The position numbers and the translations under genes are program-made. Of a stretch of 58,758 bases of DNA, positions 41,029 to 49,987 are shown piece by piece; within the stretch, counting starts at the first letter, position 1, and each line of letters starts with the position of its first letter. Source of the stretch: Cellulomonas avistercoris (GTDB lineage: Bacteria > Actinomycetota > Actinomycetes > Actinomycetales > Cellulomonadaceae); the NCBI RefSeq assembly GCF_014836445.1, contig NZ_JACSQV010000020.1, forward strand, positions 1-58,758, in the 5' to 3' direction. The notes below the pieces were generated by a model that saw only the letters and a program-made list of their open reading frames with translations, was not told the origin of the DNA and did no database searches.

Positions 41029-43154
41029 GCACGCCGCCGCCCGGCGGCACGCCCGCCGGCACGCCCGCCGCCCGTCGCGCCGCCGCCCGGCAGCCGTCCG
41101 CCCGGTCGACCACGCGGCAGCCGTCGACCCGTTCGGCCGCCGGCCAGCCGACGGCCCGGCAGGCGGCCGCGCGCCGCCAGCCGGTGGTCCCGCGCGCGCC
41201 CGCGGCACGACGGCGACCCGGCGACGCGGAGCCGCGCGTCGCGCCGGCCCGGGCGACCGCGCGTGGCACGGTGGGGGGCGTGGAGGAGCGCAGCGGGACG
41301 GTGCCGCGTCGCCGGACGCCCGCGGCGTCGCGCGGCGAGCGGGCGGCTGTCCCGGCGCGGCGCACCCCGTCGGCCGCGGTACCACGCACCGCGTCGCGAC
41401 CGCCCGCGCCGCCGACCGCCCCGCAGGCCGTCGTCGCGTCGCGCGGGCGGATGATCGGGCTCGTCGTGGTGCTCTCGCTCGTGCTCGTGACCTTCGCCGG
41501 ACGTCTCGTGTACGTCCAGGGCATCGCCGGCCCCGAGGTCGCCCAGGAGGCCCGGGAGAAGCGGATGACGACCGCGCAGGTGCTCGGCGCGCGCGGCGAG
41601 ATCACCGACGCCGAGGGCGTCGTGCTGGCGACGTCCGTCGAGCGGTACCACGTCACGGTCAACCAGAAGCAGGTGGCAGGCTACCGCGCGCGCGGCTCCT
41701 CCGACGGCCTGGACGGTGCCGCGGGCGTGGCCTCGCGGCTCGCCCCTGTGCTGGGGCTGAACGCCGCCGAGCTCGGCGGCGACCTCGTGGGCGAGCGGGG
41801 CTACGTCGTGGTCGCGCGCAACGTGCTGCCCGACGTCGCGCGCGAGGTGCGAGCGCTGCGGCTCGACGGCGTCGGGGTCGAGAAGGTGGCAGACCGCGTG
41901 TACCCCAAGGGCACGGTGGCGGGCAACATCGTCGGGTTCGTGAACTCCGAGGGGGAGGGGCTCCAGGGCCTCGAGTTCGCCCTGCACGAGGACCTCAAGG
42001 GCACCCCCGGGCAGGAGCGGTTCGAGCGCGGCAAGGGCGGCCAGCCCATCCCCGGCGGCCTGAGCGAGGCGCACCCGGCGCAGGAGGGTCGGTCGGTCCG
42101 CCTCACGCTGGACTCCGACCTGCAGTGGAAGGCCGAGGAGCAGCTGCGCGCGAAGGTGGCCGAGACCGGCGCGGACGGCGGTGCGGTCGTCGTGATGCGC
42201 CCGAACGGCCAGGTGCTCGCGCTGGCCGAGTCCGTGGCCTTCGACCCGAACACGCCCGGCGCCCAGGCCACGACCGCGCTGTCCAGGAGCGTGTCGGACG
42301 TCTTCGAGCCCGGTTCGACCGGCAAGGTCGTGACCATGGCGGCCGCGCTCCAGGAAGGGCTGGTGCAGCCGACCGAGCAGTTCGAGGTCGCGGACCGCTG
42401 GACGACGCCGCACGGCGAGACGATCAAGGACTCGCACGACCACGCGGTCCAGAGGCTCACGGCGACCGGCGTCTTCGCGGAGTCCTCCAACGTGGGGACC
42501 GTGGCCATCGGGCAGCGGCTCACCAAGGACCAGCGCTACCACTACCTGTCGGCGTTCGGCTTCGGCAGCCGCACCGGGATCGAGATGCCGGGCGAGTCGC
42601 CCGGCCTGCTGCGCACGCCCGCCGACTGGCACGGCCGTGACGAGTTCGCCGTGCTCTTCGGCCAGGCGGTCTCGGTCAACGCGCTGCAGGCCGCGAGCGT
42701 CTTCGCCACCATCGCGAACGACGGCGTGCGGGTCCCCCCGCGCCTCATCGCGGGGTGGACGTCGCCGGACGGGCAGTACACCGCGCAGCCGCAGCCGGAG
42801 TCCGTGACGGTGGTCTCGCCGCAGACCGCGCAGGCGGTCCTGTCGATGATGGAGAGCACGGTCGTGGAGGGCACGGGCAAGGAGGGCGCGATCCCGGGCT
42901 ACCGCGTCGGGGGCAAGACCGGCACGGCCCAGCGCTTCAACCCGAGCGGGTACACGGCGTCGTTCATCGGGGTGGCTCCGGTGGACGACCCCCAGGTCGT
43001 CACCGCGGTGATCCTGCACAACCCGCGCACGTCGATCTACGGCGGGACCGTCGCCGCGCCGGTCTTCTCGACCGTCACGGGCTACGCCCTGCAGCAGCTC
43101 GGCATCGCGCCGTCGGGGGCGCCGGCGACGCTGTTCCCTGCGACGTGGGAGTGA
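41025..43154 (+). CDS. ftsI: Septal peptidoglycan transpeptidase FtsI (PBP3/PbpB)
   Basis: 709-residue class B penicillin-binding protein that crosslinks septal peptidoglycan. A 142-residue cytoplasmic tail rich in Arg, Ala, Pro and Thr precedes one membrane helix (from M143, IGLVVVLSLVLVTFAG). A dimerisation/pedestal domain follows, then the transpeptidase domain with S431 in the SxxK motif (EPGSTGK), the S487-S-N489 motif and K631-T-G. All catalytic motifs are intact. The tail is unusually long compared with E. coli FtsI (about 20 residues), as in mycobacterial PbpB. The ATG overlaps ftsL by four bases. Confidence 0.96.
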   Translation: MSTPPPGGTPAGTPAARRAAARQPSARSTTRQPSTRSAAGQPTARQAAARRQPVVPRAPAARRRPGDAEPRVAPARATARGTVGGVEERSGTVPRRRTPAASRGERAAVPARRTPSAAVPRTASRPPAPPTAPQAVVASRGRMIGLVVVLSLVLVTFAGRLVYVQGIAGPEVAQEAREKRMTTAQVLGARGEITDAEGVVLATSVERYHVTVNQKQVAGYRARGSSDGLDGAAGVASRLAPVLGLNAAELGGDLVGERGYVVVARNVLPDVAREVRALRLDGVGVEKVADRVYPKGTVAGNIVGFVNSEGEGLQGLEFALHEDLKGTPGQERFERGKGGQPIPGGLSEAHPAQEGRSVRLTLDSDLQWKAEEQLRAKVAETGADGGAVVVMRPNGQVLALAESVAFDPNTPGAQATTALSRSVSDVFEPGSTGKVVTMAAALQEGLVQPTEQFEVADRWTTPHGETIKDSHDHAVQRLTATGVFAESSNVGTVAIGQRLTKDQRYHYLSAFGFGSRTGIEMPGESPGLLRTPADWHGRDEFAVLFGQAVSVNALQAASVFATIANDGVRVPPRLIAGWTSPDGQYTAQPQPESVTVVSPQTAQAVLSMMESTVVEGTGKEGAIPGYRVGGKTGTAQRFNPSGYTASFIGVAPVDDPQVVTAVILHNPRTSIYGGTVAAPVFSTVTGYALQQLGIAPSGAPATLFPATWE

Positions 43155-43164
43155 GCGGGCGGGG

Positions 43165-43170
43165 TAGATT
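43165..43170 (+). promoter_or_regulatory. Leaderless-type -10 for murE
   Basis: TAGATT ends seven bases before the murE ATG in the 23-base gap after ftsI. No Shine-Dalgarno precedes this ATG, so an internal promoter giving a leaderless murE mRNA is plausible. Confidence 0.4.
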
Positions 43171-43177
43171 CATCCCC

Positions 43178-44740
43178 ATGACGTCCCCCCTGGGCCGGCT
43201 CCGTCCCGAGCGCCCACAGGTCCGCAGGGTCGACGACCTCGCCGCCGCTCTCGACCTGCGCACCGCCGGTGCCGCGACCACCGACCGCACCTTCACCGGC
43301 GTGACGATGTCCAGCAGCGACGTCGAGCCCGGCGACCTCTTCGTGGCGGTGCCCGGGCTCAAGGTGCACGGTGCGCGGTTCGCCGCGGACGCGGTGGCGC
43401 GGGGCGCCGTGGCCGTCCTCACGGACCCCGACGGCGTCGCGTCCGTGCCCCCGGACGTGCCGGTGCTGGTCGCTGACGACCCGCGCGCCCTGGCGGGACC
43501 GGTCGCGGCCTGGGCGCTCGGCGACCCGGCGTCCCGGCTCGTGACGATCGGTGTGACCGGGACCAACGGCAAGACCACGACGACGTACTTCGTCGACGCC
43601 GCGATGCGCGCGCACCACGCACGCACCGCCGTGCTCGGCACGGTCGAGCTGCGCATCGGCGACGACGCCGTCGAGAGTCCGCGCACGACCGTCGAGGCAC
43701 CCGTGCTCCAGGCGCTGCTGGCCGTCGCCCACGAGCGCGGCGCGGGAGCCCTGACCACCGAGGTGTCGTCGCACGCCCTCGCGCTGGGACGCGTGCGCGG
43801 CCTGTGCTTCGACGTCGTCGGCTTCACCAACCTGCAGCGCGACCACCTCGACTTCCACGGCGACATGGAGGGCTACTTCCGCGACAAGTCCCGCCTGTTC
43901 GCCGCGGACCAGGCGCGCCGTGGCGTCGTGGTCGTCGACGACGTGTGGGGCCGCCGGCTCGCCGCCGAGGCGCCGATCCCGGTCGAGACCGTCAGCACGC
44001 ACGTCGGCGCCCCCGAGGCGCAGGACGCGGACTGGGCGGTCGTCGAGGCCGACATCGGCCTCGGCGGCGTCGGCTCGAGGTTCGTCCTGCGCGGTCCCGA
44101 CGGTGCCCGGCACGAGGCGCACAGCCCGCTGCCCGGCCTCGTGAACGTCTCCAACGCCGCGCTCGCGATCGTGCTCGCGCACGCCGCGGGCGTCCCGCTG
44201 CCCACCGCGATCGAGGCGGTCGCGGGAGCGCACGCCATCCCGGGGCGCATGGAGCGCGTCGTCGAGCGCGGGGACGGCTGGCCCCTGTGCCTCGTCGACT
44301 ACGCGCACACGCCCGACGCGCTGGTGCTGGCGCTGGAGGCCGTGCGCCCCATCACGCCCGGCCGGCTCGTCCTGGTGTACGGCTCGGACGGCGACCGCGA
44401 CCGCGGCAAGCGCCCGATCATGGGCCAGATCGGCGCGCGCCTGGCCGACGTGCTCGTCGTCACCGACGAGAACCCCCGCTCGGAGGACCCCGCGTCCATC
44501 CGGGCCGCCATCCTCGCGGGCGTGCGCGACGTGCGCCCCGACCTGGCCGACGTGCACGAGGCGTCCAGCCGTGCGCAGGCCATCCGCGACGCCCTTCGTC
44601 TGGCAGGTCCGGACGACACCGTGATCGTCACGGGCAAGGGCCACGAACCGACCCAGGAGATCGCCGGGGTGTTCCACCGCTACAACGACCGTGACGTCTT
44701 CCTCGCCGCCCACGCCGAGGGCCGGGAGCTGCACGCGTGA
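43178..44740 (+). CDS. murE: UDP-MurNAc-tripeptide synthetase MurE
   Basis: Adds the third, diamino residue to UDP-MurNAc-L-Ala-D-Glu, 520 residues. The ATP loop is GVTGTNGKTTTT (Lys132), the carbamylated-Lys segment is YFRDKSRLF, and the substrate motif is D430-E-N-P-R434. DNPR-like motifs are associated with meso-diaminopimelate, while Lys enzymes have D-(D/N)-P-N/A. If the host is Cellulomonas, whose wall contains L-ornithine, this enzyme may use ornithine, so specificity is left open. It is the only cluster gene here with a noticeable gap upstream, and it overlaps murF by four bases. Confidence 0.95.
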   Translation: MTSPLGRLRPERPQVRRVDDLAAALDLRTAGAATTDRTFTGVTMSSSDVEPGDLFVAVPGLKVHGARFAADAVARGAVAVLTDPDGVASVPPDVPVLVADDPRALAGPVAAWALGDPASRLVTIGVTGTNGKTTTTYFVDAAMRAHHARTAVLGTVELRIGDDAVESPRTTVEAPVLQALLAVAHERGAGALTTEVSSHALALGRVRGLCFDVVGFTNLQRDHLDFHGDMEGYFRDKSRLFAADQARRGVVVVDDVWGRRLAAEAPIPVETVSTHVGAPEAQDADWAVVEADIGLGGVGSRFVLRGPDGARHEAHSPLPGLVNVSNAALAIVLAHAAGVPLPTAIEAVAGAHAIPGRMERVVERGDGWPLCLVDYAHTPDALVLALEAVRPITPGRLVLVYGSDGDRDRGKRPIMGQIGARLADVLVVTDENPRSEDPASIRAAILAGVRDVRPDLADVHEASSRAQAIRDALRLAGPDDTVIVTGKGHEPTQEIAGVFHRYNDRDVFLAAHAEGRELHA

Positions 44741-46167
44741 TCGCCCTCACCGCGGCCGAGATCACGGCCGCCACGAACGGCACGCTGAGCGGGATCGGTC
44801 CCGAGCACGTCGTGACCGGACCCGTCGTCACCGACTCCCGCGAGGTGCTCCCCGGAGGGCTGTTCGTCGCCCTGCCCGGTGAGCACGTCGACGGGCACGA
44901 CTTCGCCGCGGGCGCCGTGACCGCCGGTGCCGCGCTCGTGCTCGCCGCGCGCGAGCTGCCCGGCCTGCCCTGCGTGGTCGTGCCCGACGTCGAGCGGGCG
45001 CTGGGAGACCTCGCCCGCGAGGTGCTGGTGCGCCTGCGCGAGGCGGCCTCGATGCCCGGGGGCAGCGGCCTGCAGGTCATCGGCATCACGGGGTCCGTCG
45101 GCAAGACGACCACCAAGGACGTCCTCGCCCAGATCTGCGGCGCGGCCGGTCCGACGGTCGCGCCCGTGCGGTCCTTCAACAACGAGATCGGGCTGCCGCT
45201 GACGGTGCTGCGGGCCGACGAGCAGACGCGCTTCCTCGTGCTCGAGATGGGCGCCAGCGGGCCGGGCCACCTGACGTACCTGACCGACATCGCACCGCCG
45301 GACGTGGCGGTCGTCCTCGTCGTCGGCCAGGCGCACCTGGGCGGCTTCGGCGGCGGCGTGGACGGGGTCGCCCGCGCCAAGGCCGAGATCGTCGCGGGCC
45401 TGGTGCCCAGCGGCACGGCCGTGCTCAACGGCGACGACCCCCGGGTGCGCGCGATGTCCGCCGTCGCCCCCGGGCGGGTGGTGCTGTTCGGCGCCGCGCC
45501 CGACGCCGAGGTCCGCGTCGAGGACGTGCGGCTCGACGCCGTCGGCCGCGCGTCGTTCCGGCTCGTGCACGTCGTGGGGCGCGAGCGCCACGAGCGCGAG
45601 GTCGAGCTGCGGCTCGTGGGGGAGCACCACGTGCACAACGCCCTCGCGGCGGCCGCGGCCGCGCTGAGCGTGGGCCTGGACCTCGACGACGTCGCCACGG
45701 GGCTGTCCGCCGCGGACGCGCTGTCGCCGCACCGCATGCACGTCGTGGACCGCGCCGACGGCGTGACGGTCGTCGACGACTCCTACAACGCCAACCCGGA
45801 CTCGATGCGCGCCGCCCTCAAGGCGCTCGCCGTCATCGCCGGCCGCGAGCGGCGCTCCGTCGCGGTCCTGGGCGAGATGCTCGAGCTGGGCGACGAGCAC
45901 CGGGCGGCGCACGACGCGATCGGTCGGCTGGTCGTGCGTCTGAACATCGGTCTCACCGTCGTCGTCGGCGAGGGCGCCCGGGCCATCCGTGACGGCGCCA
46001 ACCACGAGGGCTCGTGGGGCGACGAGGTCGTGCTCGTCGACGACGTGGACACGGCGGCCGCGTTCCTCGCGGACGAGCTGCGCCCGGGCGACGTCGTCCT
46101 CGTCAAGTCCTCGTACGGCGCAGGGCTGTGGCGGCTCGGCGACCGGCTCGTGGCGGGTGACGCATGA
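44737..46167 (+). CDS. murF: UDP-MurNAc-pentapeptide synthetase MurF
   Basis: Adds D-Ala-D-Ala to the tripeptide precursor, 476 residues. The N-terminal substrate domain contains DSREVLPGGLFVALPGE, the ATP loop is GITGSVGKTTTKD, and the conserved SFNNEIGLPLT and DDSYNANPDSM segments are present. The GTG start overlaps the murE stop and the ATGA of mraY overlaps its own stop, so it is translated in series. Confidence 0.96.
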   Translation: MIALTAAEITAATNGTLSGIGPEHVVTGPVVTDSREVLPGGLFVALPGEHVDGHDFAAGAVTAGAALVLAARELPGLPCVVVPDVERALGDLAREVLVRLREAASMPGGSGLQVIGITGSVGKTTTKDVLAQICGAAGPTVAPVRSFNNEIGLPLTVLRADEQTRFLVLEMGASGPGHLTYLTDIAPPDVAVVLVVGQAHLGGFGGGVDGVARAKAEIVAGLVPSGTAVLNGDDPRVRAMSAVAPGRVVLFGAAPDAEVRVEDVRLDAVGRASFRLVHVVGRERHEREVELRLVGEHHVHNALAAAAAALSVGLDLDDVATGLSAADALSPHRMHVVDRADGVTVVDDSYNANPDSMRAALKALAVIAGRERRSVAVLGEMLELGDEHRAAHDAIGRLVVRLNIGLTVVVGEGARAIRDGANHEGSWGDEVVLVDDVDTAAAFLADELRPGDVVLVKSSYGAGLWRLGDRLVAGDA

Positions 46168-47246
46168 AGGCCGTCCTGATCTCCGGCGGCATCTCGATGC
46201 TGGTGGCGCTGCTCGGCACGCCGCTGTTCATCCGGTTCCTCGTCCGCCGCCAGTACGGCCAGTTCATCCGCCAGGACGGCCCGACCGCGCACTTCACCAA
46301 GCGCGGGACGCCCACGATGGGCGGCGTCGTCATCATCGGCGCGACGCTCATCGGGTGGGTGTTCGGGCTGCTGCTGACCGGGACGACACCGAGCGCGTCG
46401 GCGCTCCTGGCGCTGTTCCTCATGACGGGGCTGGGGGTCGTGGGGTTCCTCGACGACTTCATCAAGATCTCACGGCAGCGCTCCCTCGGCCTGAGCCCGT
46501 TGTGGAAGATCGTCGGCCAGGGCGTGGTCGGCGTCGTCTTCTCCGTGCTCGCGCTGCAGTTCCCGAACGAGCAGTTCCGCACGCCGGCCTCGACGCGCAT
46601 CTCCTTCATCCGGGACACGAACCTCGACCTGGCGTTCGCGGGCGTGACCGTGGGGCTCGTGCTGTTCGTCCTGTGGGCGAACTTCCTCATCACGGCCTGG
46701 TCGAACGCCGTCAACCTGACGGACGGCCTCGACGGCCTGGCGACCGGCGTCTCGCTGATCGTGTTCGGCGCCTACGTCCTCGTCGGCGTGTGGCAGTTCA
46801 ACCAGAGCTGCCAGACCATCATCTCGGCCGGGCCGCGCTGCTACGAGACGCGCGACCCGCTCGACCTCGCCGTCGTCGCGGCGGCGATCACCGGTGCCCT
46901 GTTCGGGTTCCTGTGGTGGAACGCGAGCCCCGCCAAGATCTTCATGGGGGACACCGGCTCGCTCGCGCTGGGCGGTGCGCTCGCGGCCCTGACGATCCTC
47001 ACGCGCACCGAGATCCTCGGCGCCATCATCGGCGGCCTCTTCGTGGTCATCGTGCTGTCGGACGTCATCCAGATCGGGTTCTTCAAGATGACCGGGAAAC
47101 GGGTCTTCAAGATGGCGCCGCTGCACCACCACTTCGAGCTGTCGGGGTGGGGCGAGGTGACGATCGTCATCCGGTTCTGGATCATCGCCGGCCTCTTCGT
47201 GGCGCTCGGGGTCGGCATCTTCTACGCGGAGTGGGTGGCGCAGTAG
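46164..47246 (+). CDS. mraY: Phospho-MurNAc-pentapeptide transferase MraY
   Basis: Membrane enzyme making lipid I on undecaprenyl phosphate, 360 residues with about ten helices. Conserved motifs are KRGTPTMGG, FLDDFIKISRQ (Asp pair), NAVNLTDGLDGLATG, GDTGSLALGG and PLHHHFELSGW. All Mg2+-binding Asp residues of the family are present. Its ATG overlaps murF by four bases and murD follows without a gap. Confidence 0.97.
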   Translation: MKAVLISGGISMLVALLGTPLFIRFLVRRQYGQFIRQDGPTAHFTKRGTPTMGGVVIIGATLIGWVFGLLLTGTTPSASALLALFLMTGLGVVGFLDDFIKISRQRSLGLSPLWKIVGQGVVGVVFSVLALQFPNEQFRTPASTRISFIRDTNLDLAFAGVTVGLVLFVLWANFLITAWSNAVNLTDGLDGLATGVSLIVFGAYVLVGVWQFNQSCQTIISAGPRCYETRDPLDLAVVAAAITGALFGFLWWNASPAKIFMGDTGSLALGGALAALTILTRTEILGAIIGGLFVVIVLSDVIQIGFFKMTGKRVFKMAPLHHHFELSGWGEVTIVIRFWIIAGLFVALGVGIFYAEWVAQ

Positions 47247-48722
47247 GTGGACGCACGGTTCGACGGTCGCACGGTCCTGGTCACCGGGCTCGGGGTGTCG
47301 GGACGCGCCGCCGCGCAGGTCCTGCGCGACCGCGGCGCCCACGTCGTGACGTTCGACGAGCGGTCGGCGGAGGCGGACGTCGCCGATGCCGCCGTCCTCG
47401 TGGCGGACGGTCTGGCGGGTGCCGACCTCGTGGTCACCTCGCCGGGCCTGGCGCCCTCGCACCCGGTGCTCGCGGCCGCGCGCGAGCGGGACGTGCCGGT
47501 GTGGAGCGAGGTCGAGCTGGCGTGGCAGGTCCGCGTGCCGCGCGACGGTGGTGACGGTGAGGCCGCACCCTGGCTCGCCGTGACCGGCACCAACGGCAAG
47601 ACGACGACCGTCGGCATGCTCGAGTCGATCCTGCGGACCGCCGGCCGGCGCACGCTCGCGGTCGGCAACGTCGGGACCCCCGTGGTCCTCGCGGCGGTCG
47701 ACCCCGCGCTCGAGGTGCTGGCCGTCGAGCTGTCGAGCTTCCAGCTGCACCACACGCACTCCATGGCCGCGCAGGCCGCCGCCGTGCTCAACGTCGCGCC
47801 CGACCACCTCGACTGGCACGGCTCGCTCGAGGCGTACGCCGCGGACAAGGGGCGCATCTTCGAGCGCGCGCAGGTCGCGTGCGTGTACGACGCCACCGAC
47901 CCCCTGACCGAGCACCTCGTGCGCGAGGCGGACGTGCAGGACGGCTGCGTCGCGGTCGGCTTCACGCTCGGCTCGCCGAGCGTCGGGCAGGTCGGGCTGG
48001 TCGAGGACGTGCTCGTCGACCGCGGCTTCGCCCGCCTGCGGCACACGCACGCCGCCGAGCTCGGCACGCTCGCCGACCTCGCGCAGCTCGCCGGCCCGTC
48101 CGGCGCCGTCCCGCCGCACGTCGTGCGCAACGCGCTCGCCGCCGCGGCCCTCGCCCTCGCGCACGGCGTCGACGCCGTGCACGTGCGCGACGGGCTGCGG
48201 GCGTTCGCGCCCGGCGCCCACCGCATCGTCACCGTCGGGCACGTCGACGGCGTCGCCTACGTCGACGACTCGAAGGCGACCAACGCGCACGCGGCGTCGG
48301 CGTCCCTCGCGGCGTTCGAGCCCGACTCCGTGGTCTGGATCGCCGGCGGGCTGGCCAAGGGCGCGGAGTTCGACGACCTCGTGCGCGCCCGGGAGGACCG
48401 TCTGCGCGGCGTCGTGCTCATCGGCCTCGACCGGGCGCCGCTGCGCGAGGCCCTGGCCCGACACGCGCCGCACGTCCCGGTGATCGAGGTGGACGCCGGT
48501 GAGACTGAGCCGGTGATGACGCGCGCGGTGACCAGTGCGCGCCGGCTCGCCGCCGGCGCGCCCGCCGGTGTGCCGACCACGGTCCTGCTCGCACCCGCGT
48601 GCGCGTCGATGGACCAGTTCGCCTCCTACGCCGCGCGCGGCGACGCGTTCGCCGCGGCCGTGCGCGCCCTGGGCGGTGCCGACGACGCCGGTCGGGAGCG
48701 GCCGCAGGACGGTCGGCCGTGA
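47247..48722 (+). CDS. murD: UDP-MurNAc-L-Ala D-glutamate ligase MurD
   Basis: Adds D-Glu in the precursor pathway, 491 residues. The N-terminal Rossmann-like domain starts VLVTGLGVSGRAAA, and the ATP loop is VTGTNGKTTTV. NVAPDHLDWHGS and VDDSKATNAHAA are typical. The GTG follows the mraY stop directly. It overlaps ftsW by four bases. Confidence 0.96.
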   Translation: MDARFDGRTVLVTGLGVSGRAAAQVLRDRGAHVVTFDERSAEADVADAAVLVADGLAGADLVVTSPGLAPSHPVLAAARERDVPVWSEVELAWQVRVPRDGGDGEAAPWLAVTGTNGKTTTVGMLESILRTAGRRTLAVGNVGTPVVLAAVDPALEVLAVELSSFQLHHTHSMAAQAAAVLNVAPDHLDWHGSLEAYAADKGRIFERAQVACVYDATDPLTEHLVREADVQDGCVAVGFTLGSPSVGQVGLVEDVLVDRGFARLRHTHAAELGTLADLAQLAGPSGAVPPHVVRNALAAAALALAHGVDAVHVRDGLRAFAPGAHRIVTVGHVDGVAYVDDSKATNAHAASASLAAFEPDSVVWIAGGLAKGAEFDDLVRAREDRLRGVVLIGLDRAPLREALARHAPHVPVIEVDAGETEPVMTRAVTSARRLAAGAPAGVPTTVLLAPACASMDQFASYAARGDAFAAAVRALGGADDAGRERPQDGRP

Positions 48723-49987
48723 GCGGCGCCGCGCCCGCGCGCGTGCGCCCGGCCCCACCCCGTGCCGCGACGCCGGCCGGCGGCACCCCCGAGGTCCGCG
48801 ACCCGTCGGTCCTCGGTACCTGGAACTCGGCCGTCACGAGCTACTACGTGCTCCTCGGTGCCACGTTCCTGCTCGTCGCCATCGGCCTCGTCATGGTGCT
48901 GTCCAGCTCGAGCGTCGAGTCGCTCGCCGACGGCGACTCCCCGTACGCCGTGTTCCTCAGCCAGGCGCGGTTCGCGCTCATCGGGCTGCCGGTGCTGCTG
49001 GTCATGTCGCGCCTGCCGGTCCGGGTGGTCCGGCTGGCCGCGTGGCCCGCGCTGCTGTTCGGCATCGCGTTCCAGATGCTCGTGTTCACACCGCTCGGCG
49101 CCGGCGAGGGCGGCAACCGCAACTGGGTCAGGCTGCCCGGGTTCATGGCGCAGCCGTCCGAGGTCATCAAGGTCGCCCTGGCGGTCTGGATCGGTGCGGT
49201 GCTCGCCCGCAAGCTCCCGCTGCTGCGGGAGTGGCGGCACGCGTTCGTGCCGGTCGTGCCCGTGGCGGGCGCCGCCATCGGCGTCGTGCTGCTCGGGCAC
49301 GACCTGGGGACAGCGCTGGTCATGTGCCTGCTCGTCGCCGGGGCGATGTTCGTCGCCGGTGTGCCCATGCGGGTGCTGGCTCTCGCGGGGGGGATCGCGG
49401 CCGGCGGCGTGGCGCTGCTGACGATCGGCAGCGAGAACCGCGTCAACCGGATCATGTCGCTGCTGTCGGCCGACTGCGACGTGACGAACGAGTGCTACCA
49501 GAGCCTGCACGCGGGCTACGGCCTGGCCACGGGCGGGTGGAGCGGCGTCGGCCTGGGCCAGAGCGCCGAGAAGTGGTCGTACCTCCCGGCTGCCCACAAC
49601 GACTTCATCTACGCGATCCTCGGCGAGGAGCTGGGACTCGTCGGCACGCTGCTCGTGCTGGGCCTGTTCGCGCTCCTCGCGTTCGGGATGGTGCGCATCA
49701 TGCGCCGGCACCCGGACCCGTTCGTCAAGATCACCACCGCCGGGGTGTTCGCCTGGATCATCGGGCAGGCGGTCGTCAACATCGCGGTCGTCATCGGCCT
49801 GGCCCCCGTGATCGGCGTGCCGCTGCCGCTGGTGTCCGCGGGCGGCTCGGCACTCATCATGACGATGGCGGCGCTCGGGCTGCTGCTGTCGTTCGCCCGC
49901 TCGGAGCCGGGCGCCGCCGAGGCGCTCGCCGCACGCGCCTCCGTGGTGCGCCGCTCCCTCGCCGTGATCGGACGGACCCGTGGCTGA
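48719..49987 (+). CDS. ftsW: Lipid II polymerase FtsW
   Basis: SEDS-family septal glycosyltransferase working with FtsI, 422 residues. About 40 Pro/Ala-rich cytoplasmic residues precede ten membrane helices. SEDS marks include GGNRNWVRLPGFMAQPSEVIKVALAVWIG, the large external loop with HAGYGLATGGWSGVGLGQSAEKWSYLPAAHNDFIYAILGEELGL, and PLPLVSAGGSALI. The GTG at 48719 overlaps murD. The last eight bases overlap the start of the murG-murC frame. Confidence 0.96.
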   Translation: MSGAAPARVRPAPPRAATPAGGTPEVRDPSVLGTWNSAVTSYYVLLGATFLLVAIGLVMVLSSSSVESLADGDSPYAVFLSQARFALIGLPVLLVMSRLPVRVVRLAAWPALLFGIAFQMLVFTPLGAGEGGNRNWVRLPGFMAQPSEVIKVALAVWIGAVLARKLPLLREWRHAFVPVVPVAGAAIGVVLLGHDLGTALVMCLLVAGAMFVAGVPMRVLALAGGIAAGGVALLTIGSENRVNRIMSLLSADCDVTNECYQSLHAGYGLATGGWSGVGLGQSAEKWSYLPAAHNDFIYAILGEELGLVGTLLVLGLFALLAFGMVRIMRRHPDPFVKITTAGVFAWIIGQAVVNIAVVIGLAPVIGVPLPLVSAGGSALIMTMAALGLLLSFARSEPGAAEALAARASVVRRSLAVIGRTRG

